Notes: generated by a model not told the origin, from the sequence alone. Shown: positions 52,731 through 62,353, numbered from the stretch's first letter. The stretch is 64,000 nt of DNA from Verrucomicrobiota bacterium (GCA_023457035.1 JAEWNN010000176.1:1-64000), one strand, 5' to 3'. Numbers and translations are program-made.

Positions 52731-53936
52731 CTACGGTTTGGTTGCAGTGCTGAAGTGTAGCGTGGGCGCGACGCCGGGGGTGCGGTCTTCGGAGGCGTAG
52801 AAGGAGGTGTTCATCGCGCCGAGCGGGCGGAGGGCGATGCCTTTGGTGGTGCCGTCGAGCAGGCGCTGCAGGACGGGGCGCGGGAGCACGACGTAGGTCT
52901 TGCCGCCGGGCGCGGGGGCGACGTCGACATCCTGGATCATCTGGGGGTTGAAGACCTGCTTGGGGGCGCCGCCGCGCAGCAGGCTGTTGGAGGTGACGGT
53001 CTCCTGTTCCCAGGCTGGATCGCCGCCGAGGATCTCGACGACATGCACGCGGCCGAATTCCATGCCGAACTCCTGGCCGAAGTGTTCGATGTATTTGCCT
53101 CCTTGGGGCGCGCAGAACGTCGTGAGCTCGAGCACGCCCTCGCCGGCGGCGGTGCGGCCGGCGAGTTGCGAGAAATCCCAGCGCAGAATAGGCGTCTGGT
53201 GCGGATCGAGCGTGAGGATGCGGGCGGGACCGGCGGCGGTGGTGGCGTGCCAGTCGTTGAAGTTCACGTCCGGGAAGTCGGCGTGGATCTGGCTGTCGTG
53301 CGCGACCGGCAGGTGGTGCGCGAGCGCGGCGAGGTCGGGGATCGGCGGGTGGTAGACGAGCGGCTCGCCGAGATCGGGGCCGGCCTGGTCGGGGCGAACG
53401 ACGTCGGCGCGGTAGTAGTCGACCTCGATCTCGTACTTCTCGGGGCCGAAATCGGTGGCGCAGAGCTGGACGTAGACGTTGTCGCCGGGGCGGGCGTCGA
53501 AGTTGCGCGTGGTCATGCTGATGGTATGCCAGCCGGTGTCGGGCAGGTCGTACTCGCGCAGGTGCTCGTGAAAATCGGTCGTGCGCTGGGTGTTCAGCAT
53601 GAAGTTCACGCGGCGCGGGGCGTGGCTGGAGCGGACGCGGGCCTCGACGCGCAGCTCGTAGGCCGGCTCGGCGAGCTTGGCGACGTCGATGGCGGGGGCG
53701 ATGTCGCGTTTGATGAGGGCCCACCAGACGCCGTAGGGGTCGCGGGTGGCGTCGATCTTGAGGATGGCGTATCCGCTAGCCGGGACAAATTCGGCGGTGG
53801 CGGAACCGTCGCCGGTCATGCTGAACCAGCCGTCGATCTTGGGCTGATCGAATTGGTCGAGAAACTGGGCGTGGCAGAGCACGGGCGCCGCGAGCAATGG
53901 CGAAGCGAGGAGGAGGAGCCGCAGGGAGGGGATCAT
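52731..53936 (-). CDS. Secreted protein of unknown function
   Basis: Exported protein of about 401 residues with a clear signal peptide (LRLLLLASPLLAAPVLCHA). The N-terminal half (FLDQFDQPKIDGWFSMTGDG, LRVEARVRSSHAPRRVNFML) has the look of a carbohydrate-binding beta-sandwich. The C-terminal half (HQTPILRWDFSQLAGRTAAG, GVLELTTFCAPQGG, TSFYASEDRTPGVAPTLHF) resembles the DNRLRE-type domain, whose ends are cut off here or in variant form. I do not recognise the protein as an enzyme. It is on the same strand as the two nuclease-like genes, separated by 270 bases of mostly repeat DNA. Confidence 0.7.
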   Translation of the reverse strand: MIPSLRLLLLASPLLAAPVLCHAQFLDQFDQPKIDGWFSMTGDGSATAEFVPASGYAILKIDATRDPYGVWWALIKRDIAPAIDVAKLAEPAYELRVEARVRSSHAPRRVNFMLNTQRTTDFHEHLREYDLPDTGWHTISMTTRNFDARPGDNVYVQLCATDFGPEKYEIEVDYYRADVVRPDQAGPDLGEPLVYHPPIPDLAALAHHLPVAHDSQIHADFPDVNFNDWHATTAAGPARILTLDPHQTPILRWDFSQLAGRTAAGEGVLELTTFCAPQGGKYIEHFGQEFGMEFGRVHVVEILGGDPAWEQETVTSNSLLRGGAPKQVFNPQMIQDVDVAPAPGGKTYVVLPRPVLQRLLDGTTKGIALRPLGAMNTSFYASEDRTPGVAPTLHFSTATKP

Positions 53937-54316
53937 GGGGTTGATGGCGGGAGTGTGTCCCGTGGTCCGGCGGACACGAGCGCGAGGGCGTTCTAGCAGT
54001 GGACGGGAGTTGCGGTGGCGGCTGGGGCGGAACCGAACCGGCGTCCGGTGTCCGGTCGCGGCGCTGGATGGTGGGGCGCAAGCGCATGCCGGAGCGGACG
54101 CAAAAGCCTGTCGCGGTCGGACAAGATTTTGCGTCCTCCGAGCGGCGTTTCTTAGAGGACGCCGGGGCGCCGAGGACGCAAAACGGTGTCGCGATCGGAC
54201 GGGATTTCGCGTCTTGGGGTCGATGGCGTCGGACCGGGAGGCGACGGTTGGGCGTTGGCGGCTGGGGCGGGGCTTGCGAGTTGCGGCGGGAGAATGATGT
54301 CACCAGCGTTCGGAGC
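53937..54316. repeat. Intergenic region with GACGCAAA palindromes
   Basis: No gene is seen. Two copies of a roughly 40-base palindrome occur: GGACGCAAAAGCCTGTCGCG...TTTTGCGTCC (about 54098-54137) and GGACGCAAAACGGTGTCGCG...TTTCGCGTC (about 54173-54214). A third lies near 57693-57734. The ends GACGCAAAA/TTTTGCGTC are inverted repeats. Confidence 0.6.
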
Positions 54317-56416
54317 ATGCTTTCCGGAGAACTCCTGCGGGTGTTGGCCTTGGTGTGTGCGGCTGTTGTGAGCGTCGGGCTGTGCGGCGCGACCTGGCCG
54401 ATCGAGATCGACGGCAAGAAGGTCGACGCGCCGTGGTACGCGCTGTCCGACACACCGGAGAAACTGGCGGTGGGCGATGCGCTCTACGTGGGCAACGAGA
54501 ACGGTGGCCTGTGGCTATGCGTGCGGGACACCGAGAGCCTGCGCTTCGTGAACCGGCTCCAGTCGGAGGCGCTGCTGTACCGGAAGGTTGGGGAGAAGTT
54601 GGAGGTGGTGGGGTTGGATGCGCTTTCGGAAAAAGGCGTCGAGACTCCGACGACGCTGTGGGGATTGCGTGTGGCTTACACGAGGGCGGGGCTGCAGCTA
54701 CTGACGCGGTGTTCGGCGAGAGAGACTTTCGCGACCGTGGAGGTGGCGCGCGGGGCGGCGCTGGTGCCCGCGCCAAACTGGAATGGGCGCTGTGTGGAGC
54801 TGCAGTGCGACGAGAGTTTTCTCGGCAATCTTTGGGACTTGGTCGGCGCGGAGACGAGACTGCTGATGCTGCGGAGCCCCGGATTTGATCCCGCGTTTGA
54901 TCCGCGGCCGATGGCCAAGGCAAAAGCGCTGCGGGTTCTCACCCTGCAGAACACCATGTTGAGTGCTCCGCTTCCTTGGGCGGAGTGGGCGGGGATTCAC
55001 TCTTTGAGTCTCTGGTCGGTGTTTGGCCTGGACGAGCTGAGCGAACCATTGGATCGCTGTGTGCGGCTGGACTCGCTCGAACTGGTGAACTGCCAAATCC
55101 GCGAACTCCCGATGGACCGTCTCTCGCGGATCCGCCGCCTCCGACTTGTGGGGTCGAGTGGCGGTGCTGCGGAGATCGTCCGTTTCCGCCAGCAGTATCC
55201 ATATTGTCCTGTAGACGTCGATCGGCTTGCCGTCCTGAGGGAGGAGCTTCGTGGCTGTGACCGACTTCTGGTCCGGACTGGAGGACTCTATCCCTTCGAA
55301 TGCGATCTGCAGAACGGCGAGAGGACGCTCCACGAAACGCGTGAAGGTGCGGAGATTGCGGCGCTGATCGGTCTGTTCGCGCAAGACGACGAGTGGCTGG
55401 GAGGAGCCTGCATGTGCGATGGTTCGCTGACACTGGAGTTCCACCGCGGGGCGCGAAAGGTGGCGGAGCTCAGCCTCCATCATGGTCGGGCGTTGCGGAG
55501 TTCGATGTTCGGCATGGGCGACATTGAGCTTTCGACGGAGAGCGCGAATGCGTTCGGCCGTTGGTTGCTGGCGCATGGTGTGCCGGATCCGCTCGGCGAG
55601 TTCTCGAAAGAACAGAAGGTTGATACCCGGCGCGAGCGGCAGATCATGGCGTTTACGGCGGCGATGGAAGATCCCTTGCGCCAGCTTCTGCCGTTGGCGG
55701 AGGGGTTGGGTGCGAACCGCTTCGGGGCGTTGCTTCCCTTGGCGTATCCCGACGAGGTCGAGCGAGCGTTGGCTGGCTTCAAACTGCTCGGCGCGGCGCC
55801 CGAGGAGGAGTGGCATGCGACCGGACCGCGGAGCATCGAGGTCGGATCGGTCGTGAGCGAGATTGGTCTCCCGGCGATCGAGCGGGCGATCCTCGCTGCG
55901 TTTGAGCGGAGCGATGTGCGTTATCGGGCTGGGGCGGCGCACTGGGCTTGGGGCCCTGGCCGGCTGAATTACGAGAAGCTTGAGAACGATGAGCTTGGTT
56001 GGCGCTGCCTCGAACGCTGCGCGCTGTGGACGGCCCAAAGCCCACACGCCGAAATGAGGGAGTCGATGGTGCGTCGTTTGGAGTGGCGGAAACAGCCGTG
56101 GAGTCTCGGGATTCTTCGCGAGATCGCGGCGCTGCGAAGCGACCCGCGAGTGGCGCCCGCAGATTATGCTCCGCTGCCCCCGCCACGGAACAAGCCCGAC
56201 GTGCCTGAAGGTACGCCGGTGGCGTTGCATGCGGTGCTGGCGCTGGCGCGGCTGGGCGATGCGCAAGCGGCGGAGCTGTTGGGCAAGGCGAGGGCGTTGG
56301 CGCGGGCGGAAGATGCTGTCCTTGTCGCGCGGATCGAAGCGCTCCTTAAGGACCCGAAGCTGGCCGAGGAGGACCGGAAGACTTCTGGCGAAGCGACACT
56401 GGGACGGGGGCGGTGA
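54317..56416 (+). CDS. Secreted leucine-rich-like protein of unknown function
   Basis: Protein of about 699 residues. It begins with a signal peptide (VLALVCAAVVSVGLCGA). Residues about 190-280 look like leucine-rich repeats: AKALRVLTLQNTMLSAPLPW, GIHSLSLWSVFGLDEL, RLDSLELVNCQIRELPMDRL and RIRRLRLVGSSGG, each with the L-x-x-L-x-L pattern. The later half has alpha-helical segments (LVARIEALLKDPKLAEED near the end) without a motif I know. I chose the ATG at 54317, which follows CGGAGC and gives a signal peptide; the longer open frame is repeat DNA. Confidence 0.7.
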   Translation: MLSGELLRVLALVCAAVVSVGLCGATWPIEIDGKKVDAPWYALSDTPEKLAVGDALYVGNENGGLWLCVRDTESLRFVNRLQSEALLYRKVGEKLEVVGLDALSEKGVETPTTLWGLRVAYTRAGLQLLTRCSARETFATVEVARGAALVPAPNWNGRCVELQCDESFLGNLWDLVGAETRLLMLRSPGFDPAFDPRPMAKAKALRVLTLQNTMLSAPLPWAEWAGIHSLSLWSVFGLDELSEPLDRCVRLDSLELVNCQIRELPMDRLSRIRRLRLVGSSGGAAEIVRFRQQYPYCPVDVDRLAVLREELRGCDRLLVRTGGLYPFECDLQNGERTLHETREGAEIAALIGLFAQDDEWLGGACMCDGSLTLEFHRGARKVAELSLHHGRALRSSMFGMGDIELSTESANAFGRWLLAHGVPDPLGEFSKEQKVDTRRERQIMAFTAAMEDPLRQLLPLAEGLGANRFGALLPLAYPDEVERALAGFKLLGAAPEEEWHATGPRSIEVGSVVSEIGLPAIERAILAAFERSDVRYRAGAAHWAWGPGRLNYEKLENDELGWRCLERCALWTAQSPHAEMRESMVRRLEWRKQPWSLGILREIAALRSDPRVAPADYAPLPPPRNKPDVPEGTPVALHAVLALARLGDAQAAELLGKARALARAEDAVLVARIEALLKDPKLAEEDRKTSGEATLGRGR

Positions 56417-56491
56417 AAGTCGCGGTCTGGCTTTCTGGCTGATAGTGGAGCCGGTTGACAGAGTAGCCAAATAGCTTAAATACAGAGCCTA

Positions 56492-57661
56492 ATGATCGTT
56501 CGAGAGGCGATTTCGGCGGCCCGGAATCTTCTGAGCGGCAACTACGTGTTGTCGATCATCGGGCCGCGGCAGGCGGGCAAGACGACTTTGGCGCGGCTGC
56601 TGGCACCGACCAAACCCTACGTTTCGTTGGAGGAGCCGGATGTGCGTGAGCACGCTCGCTCTGACCCGCGGGGATTTCTGGCTGGTTTCCCGGATGGGGC
56701 GGTGCTGGATGAGATCCAGCGGTGTCCCGATCTGCTCTCCTACCTGCAGGTGATCGTGGACCGGGAGCGGAGGACCGGCGGGTGGATCATCACCGGCTCG
56801 AACCAGTTCGCCTTGCAGCACACCGCGGCGCAGACCTTGGCCGGCCGGGTGGGGCAGCTGACGCTGTTGCCGCTCGCGTGGTCGGAGATCCAGACGACCG
56901 CCACTGCGCCGGTGTCATGGGAGGCGGCGGTGGCGCGTTCGGCGTTTCCGCCGCTCTTCGACCGGGCGCTTGAGCCCGCAGCTTGGCTGCGCGACTACGT
57001 GGCAACCTACGTCGAGCGTGATGTGCGGTTGGCGCTGAATATCCAGAATCTGGCGGCGTTTCAGCGGTTTCTCGCGCTTTGCGCCGGACGCACCGGACAG
57101 CTGCTCAACCTCGCGGCGCTGGCGGCCGACACGGGCATCGACCAGCGCACGGCGCGGACGTGGCTCACCGTGCTGGAGCTGAGTTTTCTGGTCGTGCTGC
57201 TGCCGCCGTTCTTTCGCAACCGCAACAAGCGGCTGGTGAAGACGCCCAAGCTCTATTTCGCCGATGCCGGGCTGGCCGCGTGGTTGCTCGGCGTGCGCGA
57301 GGCGGCGCAGTTGCGCACTCACCCGCTGCGCGGCGCGCTGTGCGAGACCTGGGTGGTGGCGGAGCTGCTGAAGGCGGCCCACAACGCCGGTCGACAGCCG
57401 GCGCTCAGTTTCTACCGCACGCGGGACGGGGCGGAGGTGGATATCGTCGCCGAGACTGCGCGCGGGTGTGTGGCGATCGAGGTGAAGTCGGGAGCGACGG
57501 TGGGCAGCGACTTCTTCGCCGGTTTCGAGCCATTGAAGGCGGACCTGGGCGACGAGCTGGTCGAGTGTCGCCTCATCTACGGTGGCGAACGCTCGGAGCG
57601 GCGCCCCGAGGCGATCGTGTCGCCGTGGCACCAGATCGGTGAGGTCGCTGCGGTGCTTTGA
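56492..57661 (+). CDS. AAA_14/DUF4143 family ATPase
   Basis: Protein of about 389 residues. The N-terminal P-loop ATPase has Walker A GPRQAGKTTLARLL and Walker B GAVLDEIQRCPDLLSYL, and a sensor-like IITGSNQFALQ. The C-terminal DUF4143 domain holds TWLTVLELSFLVVLLPPFFR, KLYFADAGLAAWLLGV and the nuclease-like pattern DGAEVDIVAE...VAIEVKSG, which resembles the D-x-E-x-K of PD-(D/E)XK enzymes. These proteins are widespread, variably present and of unknown role, with links proposed to toxin-antitoxin or defence functions. The start is the ATG at 56492. Confidence 0.93.
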   Translation: MIVREAISAARNLLSGNYVLSIIGPRQAGKTTLARLLAPTKPYVSLEEPDVREHARSDPRGFLAGFPDGAVLDEIQRCPDLLSYLQVIVDRERRTGGWIITGSNQFALQHTAAQTLAGRVGQLTLLPLAWSEIQTTATAPVSWEAAVARSAFPPLFDRALEPAAWLRDYVATYVERDVRLALNIQNLAAFQRFLALCAGRTGQLLNLAALAADTGIDQRTARTWLTVLELSFLVVLLPPFFRNRNKRLVKTPKLYFADAGLAAWLLGVREAAQLRTHPLRGALCETWVVAELLKAAHNAGRQPALSFYRTRDGAEVDIVAETARGCVAIEVKSGATVGSDFFAGFEPLKADLGDELVECRLIYGGERSERRPEAIVSPWHQIGEVAAVL

Positions 57662-57806
57662 GCGGCGTGGCGACCGCAGCGCACCAGCGGAGCGGACGCA
57701 AAACCGTGTCGCGGTCGGACGGAAATTTGCGTCTTCGGGCTTCGACTGAAGCCGGGGCAGCGGGTTTGCGGTCGCGGCGGGCGGGCGGGGGTGTTTGATG
57801 GGCGGC

Positions 57807-59054
57807 ATGAAGATCGACACGGCCGATTTGCTGGAACGGTTCTGCCGCTATGTGCGCCTCGAGACGCGCAGCGATGCGCATTCGGAAACGACGCCGAGCA
57901 CGCCGGGGCAGTGGGACCTCTTGCGCCTGCTTGAACGCGAGCTGCGTGAGATCGGGGCGAGCGAGGTCGAGATCGGCGAGCACGGCTATGTGCTGGCGAC
58001 GATTCCGGCTTCGCCGGGCTGCGAAGCGGCGCCGACGATCGCGTGGTTCGCGCATGCCGATACGGCGACGGAGCTGCCCGGCGGCGCGACGCCGCTCGTG
58101 CATCGCGCGTGGGACGGGAAGCCCATCGTGTTGCCCGACGACCCGACGCAGGTGCTGACCGTGGAGAACTCACCGCACCTGCGCGGTGCGATCGGCCAGG
58201 ATGTGATCACGGCGAGCGGCAAGACACTGCTCGGCGCCGACGACAAGTCGGGCGTGGCTGTTGTGATGGCGACGGCGCGGCATCTCCTGCGGCATCCGGA
58301 GCTCAAACACGGAAAGATCCGGCTGTGCTTCAATCCCGACGAGGAAATCGGCCGCGGCGTGGACAAGCTGGACTTGGCGCGCGTGGGCGCGGTGGCGGCG
58401 TACACCCTCGACGGCGAGTCGCCCGGCGAGATCGACTGGGAGACGTTTTCGGCCGACGGCGCGGTGGTGGAGATCCGCGGCGTGGCGAGCCATCCCGGCT
58501 GGGCGAAGGATGTGATGGTGAACGCGCTGCGGCTGGCGGGGCGCTTCGTGGCCTTGCTGCCGATGGAGTGTTCGCCCGAGCGCACGGCGGATCGCGACGG
58601 CTTCGTGCATCCGACGGAGATCTCCGGCAACAGCGAGCGCGCGACGGTGCGGATGATCCTGCGCGATTTCGAGCTCGATGGGCTCGCGGCGAAGCGGGCG
58701 GTGGTCGAGCGCGCCGCGGCGGAGTTGCGCGCCGCGGAGCCGCGGGCGCAGGTGGAGGTCGCGTTCGCCGAGCAGTACCGGAATATGCGTTACTGGTTGG
58801 AGAAGGACCTGCGCGCGGTGGAGCTCGCGCAGGCGGCGGTGCGGGCGTGCGGGCTGGAGCCGAAGCTGCGTTCGGTGCGCGGCGGCACCGACGGTTCGAA
58901 GCTCACGGCGCGCGGGCTGCTCACGCCGAACATCTTCACGGGAATGCACGAGGTGCACAGCCAGCGTGAGTGGGTGACGCTGCAGGATATGGCGAAGAGC
59001 GCGGAGGTGCTGTTGAAGATCGCGGGGCTGTGGGCGAGTGGCGGTGGACGGTAG
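57807..59054 (+). CDS. pepT: Peptidase T (tripeptide aminopeptidase)
   Basis: M20-family zinc peptidase of about 415 residues that removes N-terminal residues from tripeptides. The first metal His lies in IAWFAHADTAT, the bridging Asp in LLGADDKSGVAVVMAT, the catalytic Glu in LCFNPDEEIGRGV, and further ligands in AAYTLDGESPG and NIFTGMHEVHSQREW. The dimerisation domain is inserted at about 195-310. I used the ATG before KIDTADLLERF; an ATG three codons upstream (57798) is better placed after GGGGG and is possible. Confidence 0.93.
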   Translation: MKIDTADLLERFCRYVRLETRSDAHSETTPSTPGQWDLLRLLERELREIGASEVEIGEHGYVLATIPASPGCEAAPTIAWFAHADTATELPGGATPLVHRAWDGKPIVLPDDPTQVLTVENSPHLRGAIGQDVITASGKTLLGADDKSGVAVVMATARHLLRHPELKHGKIRLCFNPDEEIGRGVDKLDLARVGAVAAYTLDGESPGEIDWETFSADGAVVEIRGVASHPGWAKDVMVNALRLAGRFVALLPMECSPERTADRDGFVHPTEISGNSERATVRMILRDFELDGLAAKRAVVERAAAELRAAEPRAQVEVAFAEQYRNMRYWLEKDLRAVELAQAAVRACGLEPKLRSVRGGTDGSKLTARGLLTPNIFTGMHEVHSQREWVTLQDMAKSAEVLLKIAGLWASGGGR

Positions 59055-59211
59055 ACTGTGAGCGGTGGACGGTTGCCGTTCTGGCGAGGAAGACCTGCCC
59101 ATCGGTGGGACTCCCAGCGCAGGGGAGACAGGGGCCGGTCTGGAACCGTGCGATTTCGCACTGGTCGGTGCGCGTGGTAGGCGGCAACGTATTCACAGCA
59201 GTGCTGGCACC

Positions 59212-59463
59212 GTGAAGAAACAACACTATCCCAGAAGCCTCTTCGTGGTCGCGTATGGATGGGTGTGGTTGCTGGTGTATTCGGTCTTCTGTCTGCTGGA
59301 TAGTTGGCTTGCGGTCCCTGTCGTCCTTGCAGGAGTTGGGGCGGCCGTAGCTTCTCTCTCTGGGTATATCTTCGTCTACTACATCCCTCCACGCGTGGGT
59401 GTATGGCTTGGGCTCGTTGGCTGGCTCTGCGTTCCAGCTTCGTTGTGGGTCGCTCGCAGCTAG
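59212..59463 (+). CDS. Small membrane protein
   Basis: Open frame of about 83 residues starting at GTG. It has three hydrophobic segments: LFVVAYGWVWLLVYSVFCLL, VPVVLAGVGAAVASLSGYIF and GVWLGLVGWLCVPASLWV. Lower G+C than its neighbours and a protein-like hydrophobicity pattern support real coding, but no family is recognised. Confidence 0.5.
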   Translation: MKKQHYPRSLFVVAYGWVWLLVYSVFCLLDSWLAVPVVLAGVGAAVASLSGYIFVYYIPPRVGVWLGLVGWLCVPASLWVARS

Positions 59464-59558
59464 GCTGCACACACACCTCAGGAGTTGGGAGACGAGCGCT
59501 GCGCGATCCAGCTACGACGGAAGGCCGGCCTCGACGTGGCCGGCTACAGCTAAAGGAA

Positions 59559-59587
59559 AAGGCGCGGCCCGTTCTGGGCCGCGCCTT
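59559..59587 (-). terminator. Rho-independent terminator of cellobiose phosphorylase gene
   Basis: AAGGCGCGGCCC (59559-59570) pairs with GGGCCGCGCCTT (59576-59587), a perfect 12-bp stem with a 5-base loop. On the minus strand TTTTCCTTTAG follows. Confidence 0.85.
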
Positions 59588-59620
59588 GAGTATGGCGGAA
59601 ACGTTTCGCGGAGGCGCGGA

Positions 59621-62068
59621 TCAGGCGCCGAGGGTGACCTCGACGGCGACTTCCTTGCGGCCGTCGGTCGGCAGCGGAATGAGGTTGCCGGCGACCTTCT
59701 GGCCGTCGACGACGAGGCTCTTCACGCCGGCGGACTTGGCCTTCGGGTTCTTCACCGTGATGGTGTAGGTGACGCCGCGGTACTTGCGCTGGACCGAGTA
59801 GCCCTTCCACTTCTTCGGCACGCAGGGATCGATGCGCAGGCCGTTGAAGTCGGGCTTCACGCCGAGGATCGACTGGGAGGCGACGACGAACGACCAGGCG
59901 CCGGTGCCGGTGAGCCAGGAGTTCTTGCCTTCGCCGGGGGTGGGCGAGAACTGCGAGGCGGTCATCTGCGCGTAGACGTAGGGCTCGGAGCGGTAATTGT
60001 CGTGGTCGGCCTTGGCGGAGGGGCAGATCGAGAGGTAGTACTCGAGGGCCTTCTCGCCTTCGCCGAACATCGTCCAGCCGATGTGGATCCAGGTATTGTT
60101 GTGCGAGAAGACGCCGGCGTTCTCCTTGTAGCCCGGGGGATAGGAGGAGACTTCGCCGAGCTCGAGGTGGTACTCCGAGTACGGCGGGTACTGGAGGGCG
60201 CAGCCGTAGCGGGCGTCGTAGAGGTACTTGTCGACGGCCTGGAGTGCCTTCTTGGCGCGGCCGTTGGTCTGGCCGGCGCCGCCGAGCACGCACCACGCCT
60301 GGCTCTCGATGTAGATCTTGCCTTCCTTGCAGCTCTTGGAACCGACGGGATTGCTCTGCGCGTCGAACGCGCGGGTGTACCACGCGCCGTCCCAGGCCTG
60401 CTCCTCGACGGTCTTGAGCATGTCGTCGTAGTAGCCCTGGACGCGGGCGGCGTCGGCGGACCGGCCCATGAACTGGTAGAGGCCGACGAGGTCGCGGGCG
60501 GCGTAGAGGAAGAGGCCGGCGATCATCACGGACTCGGCCTTGGAGCCGGCGATGTCGCCGACGCACTGGAAGGACTCGTTGGGCTCCTTCGAGAAGCAGT
60601 TGAGGTTGAGGCAGTCGTTCCAGTCGGCGTGGCCGATCAACGGCAGACCGTGGGGCCCGCGGTTGTTCAGCGTGTACTGGATCGAGGTCTCGATGTGGTG
60701 GAGGAGGTTGTCCTTGGATCCCTTCTTGTCGGCGTAGCCGCACGGTTCCTGGAGGATCGAGGTGTCGCCGGTCTCGCGGATGTAGGCGGCGGTGGAGAGG
60801 ATGAGCCAGAGCGGGTCGTCGTTGAAGCCGCCGCCGATGTCGGCGTTGCCCTTCTTGGTGAGCGGCTGGTACTGGTGGAAGCAGGTGCCGTCGGAGAGCT
60901 GGGTCGACGCGATGTCTAGGATACGCTGGCGGGCGCGCTCGGGCAGGAGGTGGACGAAGCCGAGGATGTCCTGGTTCGAGTCGCGGTAGCCCATGCCGCG
61001 GCCGATGCCGGTCTCGTAGCCGGAGGCGGAGCGGGAGAGGTTGAAGGTGGCCATGCACTGCGCCTGGTTCCAGGTGTTGACCATGCGCTGGAGGTGCTCG
61101 TTCGGGACCTTGGTGGCCTGGTAGATCGAGAGGAGGTCGGACCAGCGCTGCTTCACCGCGGCGAACGCGGCGTCGACGGCGGCGAGGTCGGAGTACTTCG
61201 CCATGATCTCCTTGCCCTTGGTCTTGTTGATCACGAAGGGCGCGTCGAACTTCGGCAGGTCACCCTGCTCAACGTAGGCGAGGACGAACGCGAAGGTCTC
61301 CTCGGCGCCGGGCTTGAGGGTGAGGTCAACCTGGTGGGAACCGATCGGGTTCCAGCCGTAGGCGCGGGAGTTGGTGCACTTGCCGGCGAGCACGGCCTTC
61401 GGGTCGCCGAGGCTGTTGTGCACGCCGACGAAGGCATCGCGGGAGGTGTCGTAGCCGGCGACCTTCTTGGTGCAGCCGAAGAGGGTGTAGTGGTTCCGGC
61501 GCTCGCGGTACTCGGTCTTGTGGTAGATGGCGCCGTTCTCGATCTCGACTTCGCCGATCGAGTACGTGCGCTGGTAGTTGGTCATGTCGTTGAGGGCCTC
61601 GAAGAGGCAGAACTCAACGTAGGAGAAGAGGGAGAGCTTCTGGGCCTTCCTGGTCTTGTTGCGGACGGTGACCTTCCAGACCTCGAGGTTCTCCTGCGGG
61701 GGGACGAACATCAGCTGCTCGACCTCGATGCCGTCCTTCTTGCCGGTGATCTGGGAGTAGCCGAGGCCGTGGCGGCACTCGAAGGCGTCGAGCTTGGTGC
61801 GGGTGGGCTTCCAGCCCGGGTTCCAGATCGACTTGCCCTGCTTCACGAAGAGGAAGCGGCCGTCGTTATCCATCGGGTTGTTGTTGTACCGATACCGCGT
61901 GAGGCGGCGCAGCTTGGCGTCCTTCCAGAAGGAGTAGCCGCCGGCGGTCTGGGTGACCATGCCGAAGTACTCGTCCTGGCCGAGGTAGTTGAGCCAGGGC
62001 AGCGGGGTGTCGGGGCGGGTGATCACGAACTCGCGGTTCGCGTCGTCGAAGTAGCCGTATTTAGCCAT
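59621..62068 (-). CDS. GH94 cellobiose phosphorylase-like enzyme
   Basis: Glycosyltransferase/phosphorylase of about 815 residues of family GH94. It would split cellobiose with phosphate into glucose 1-phosphate and glucose. It opens YGYFDDANREFVITRPDTPL, followed by GMVTQTAGGYSFWKDAKLR and LTRYRYNNNPMDNDG, which is the signature of the cellobiose-phosphorylase clade. The catalytic Asp lies in GHADWNDCLN (about residue 485), and the phosphate-site region includes NNTWIHIGWTMFGEG. No signal peptide is present, so it acts in the cytoplasm on imported disaccharide. Cellodextrin or laminaribiose specificity cannot be excluded. Confidence 0.92.
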   Translation of the reverse strand: MAKYGYFDDANREFVITRPDTPLPWLNYLGQDEYFGMVTQTAGGYSFWKDAKLRRLTRYRYNNNPMDNDGRFLFVKQGKSIWNPGWKPTRTKLDAFECRHGLGYSQITGKKDGIEVEQLMFVPPQENLEVWKVTVRNKTRKAQKLSLFSYVEFCLFEALNDMTNYQRTYSIGEVEIENGAIYHKTEYRERRNHYTLFGCTKKVAGYDTSRDAFVGVHNSLGDPKAVLAGKCTNSRAYGWNPIGSHQVDLTLKPGAEETFAFVLAYVEQGDLPKFDAPFVINKTKGKEIMAKYSDLAAVDAAFAAVKQRWSDLLSIYQATKVPNEHLQRMVNTWNQAQCMATFNLSRSASGYETGIGRGMGYRDSNQDILGFVHLLPERARQRILDIASTQLSDGTCFHQYQPLTKKGNADIGGGFNDDPLWLILSTAAYIRETGDTSILQEPCGYADKKGSKDNLLHHIETSIQYTLNNRGPHGLPLIGHADWNDCLNLNCFSKEPNESFQCVGDIAGSKAESVMIAGLFLYAARDLVGLYQFMGRSADAARVQGYYDDMLKTVEEQAWDGAWYTRAFDAQSNPVGSKSCKEGKIYIESQAWCVLGGAGQTNGRAKKALQAVDKYLYDARYGCALQYPPYSEYHLELGEVSSYPPGYKENAGVFSHNNTWIHIGWTMFGEGEKALEYYLSICPSAKADHDNYRSEPYVYAQMTASQFSPTPGEGKNSWLTGTGAWSFVVASQSILGVKPDFNGLRIDPCVPKKWKGYSVQRKYRGVTYTITVKNPKAKSAGVKSLVVDGQKVAGNLIPLPTDGRKEVAVEVTLGA

Positions 62069-62353
62069 AGGGACCGGGGGGATGTAGGGATGAAGGAGAA
62101 ACCAGATCAGGCGGGTGCCAGCGCCGCAAAGCGAAGTTGGCGCGCCTGCATTAAGCAGGCGATCTGCCGAGCGCCGATTAGGTCCGCGGCCTGCCGGGGT
62201 GCCAAGCACCGGGGCGGCGCTTAAAACGACAGAGTCAGGAAGGCGGGCGGAACGGGGCGTCGCCGGCGTGGGCGGGACGGCTTCGACCGGTCGCCCGTCG
62301 CTGGTGGTTCTCGGTGCGCCTCGGCGGCGCGATCCTGGCGGTCGGCCCCAACC

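Noticed and set aside
59150..59211. attC-like site before the small membrane protein
   Set aside because: GGTAGGC and GTTGGGA are near the gene ends, but there is no paired stem between boxes.
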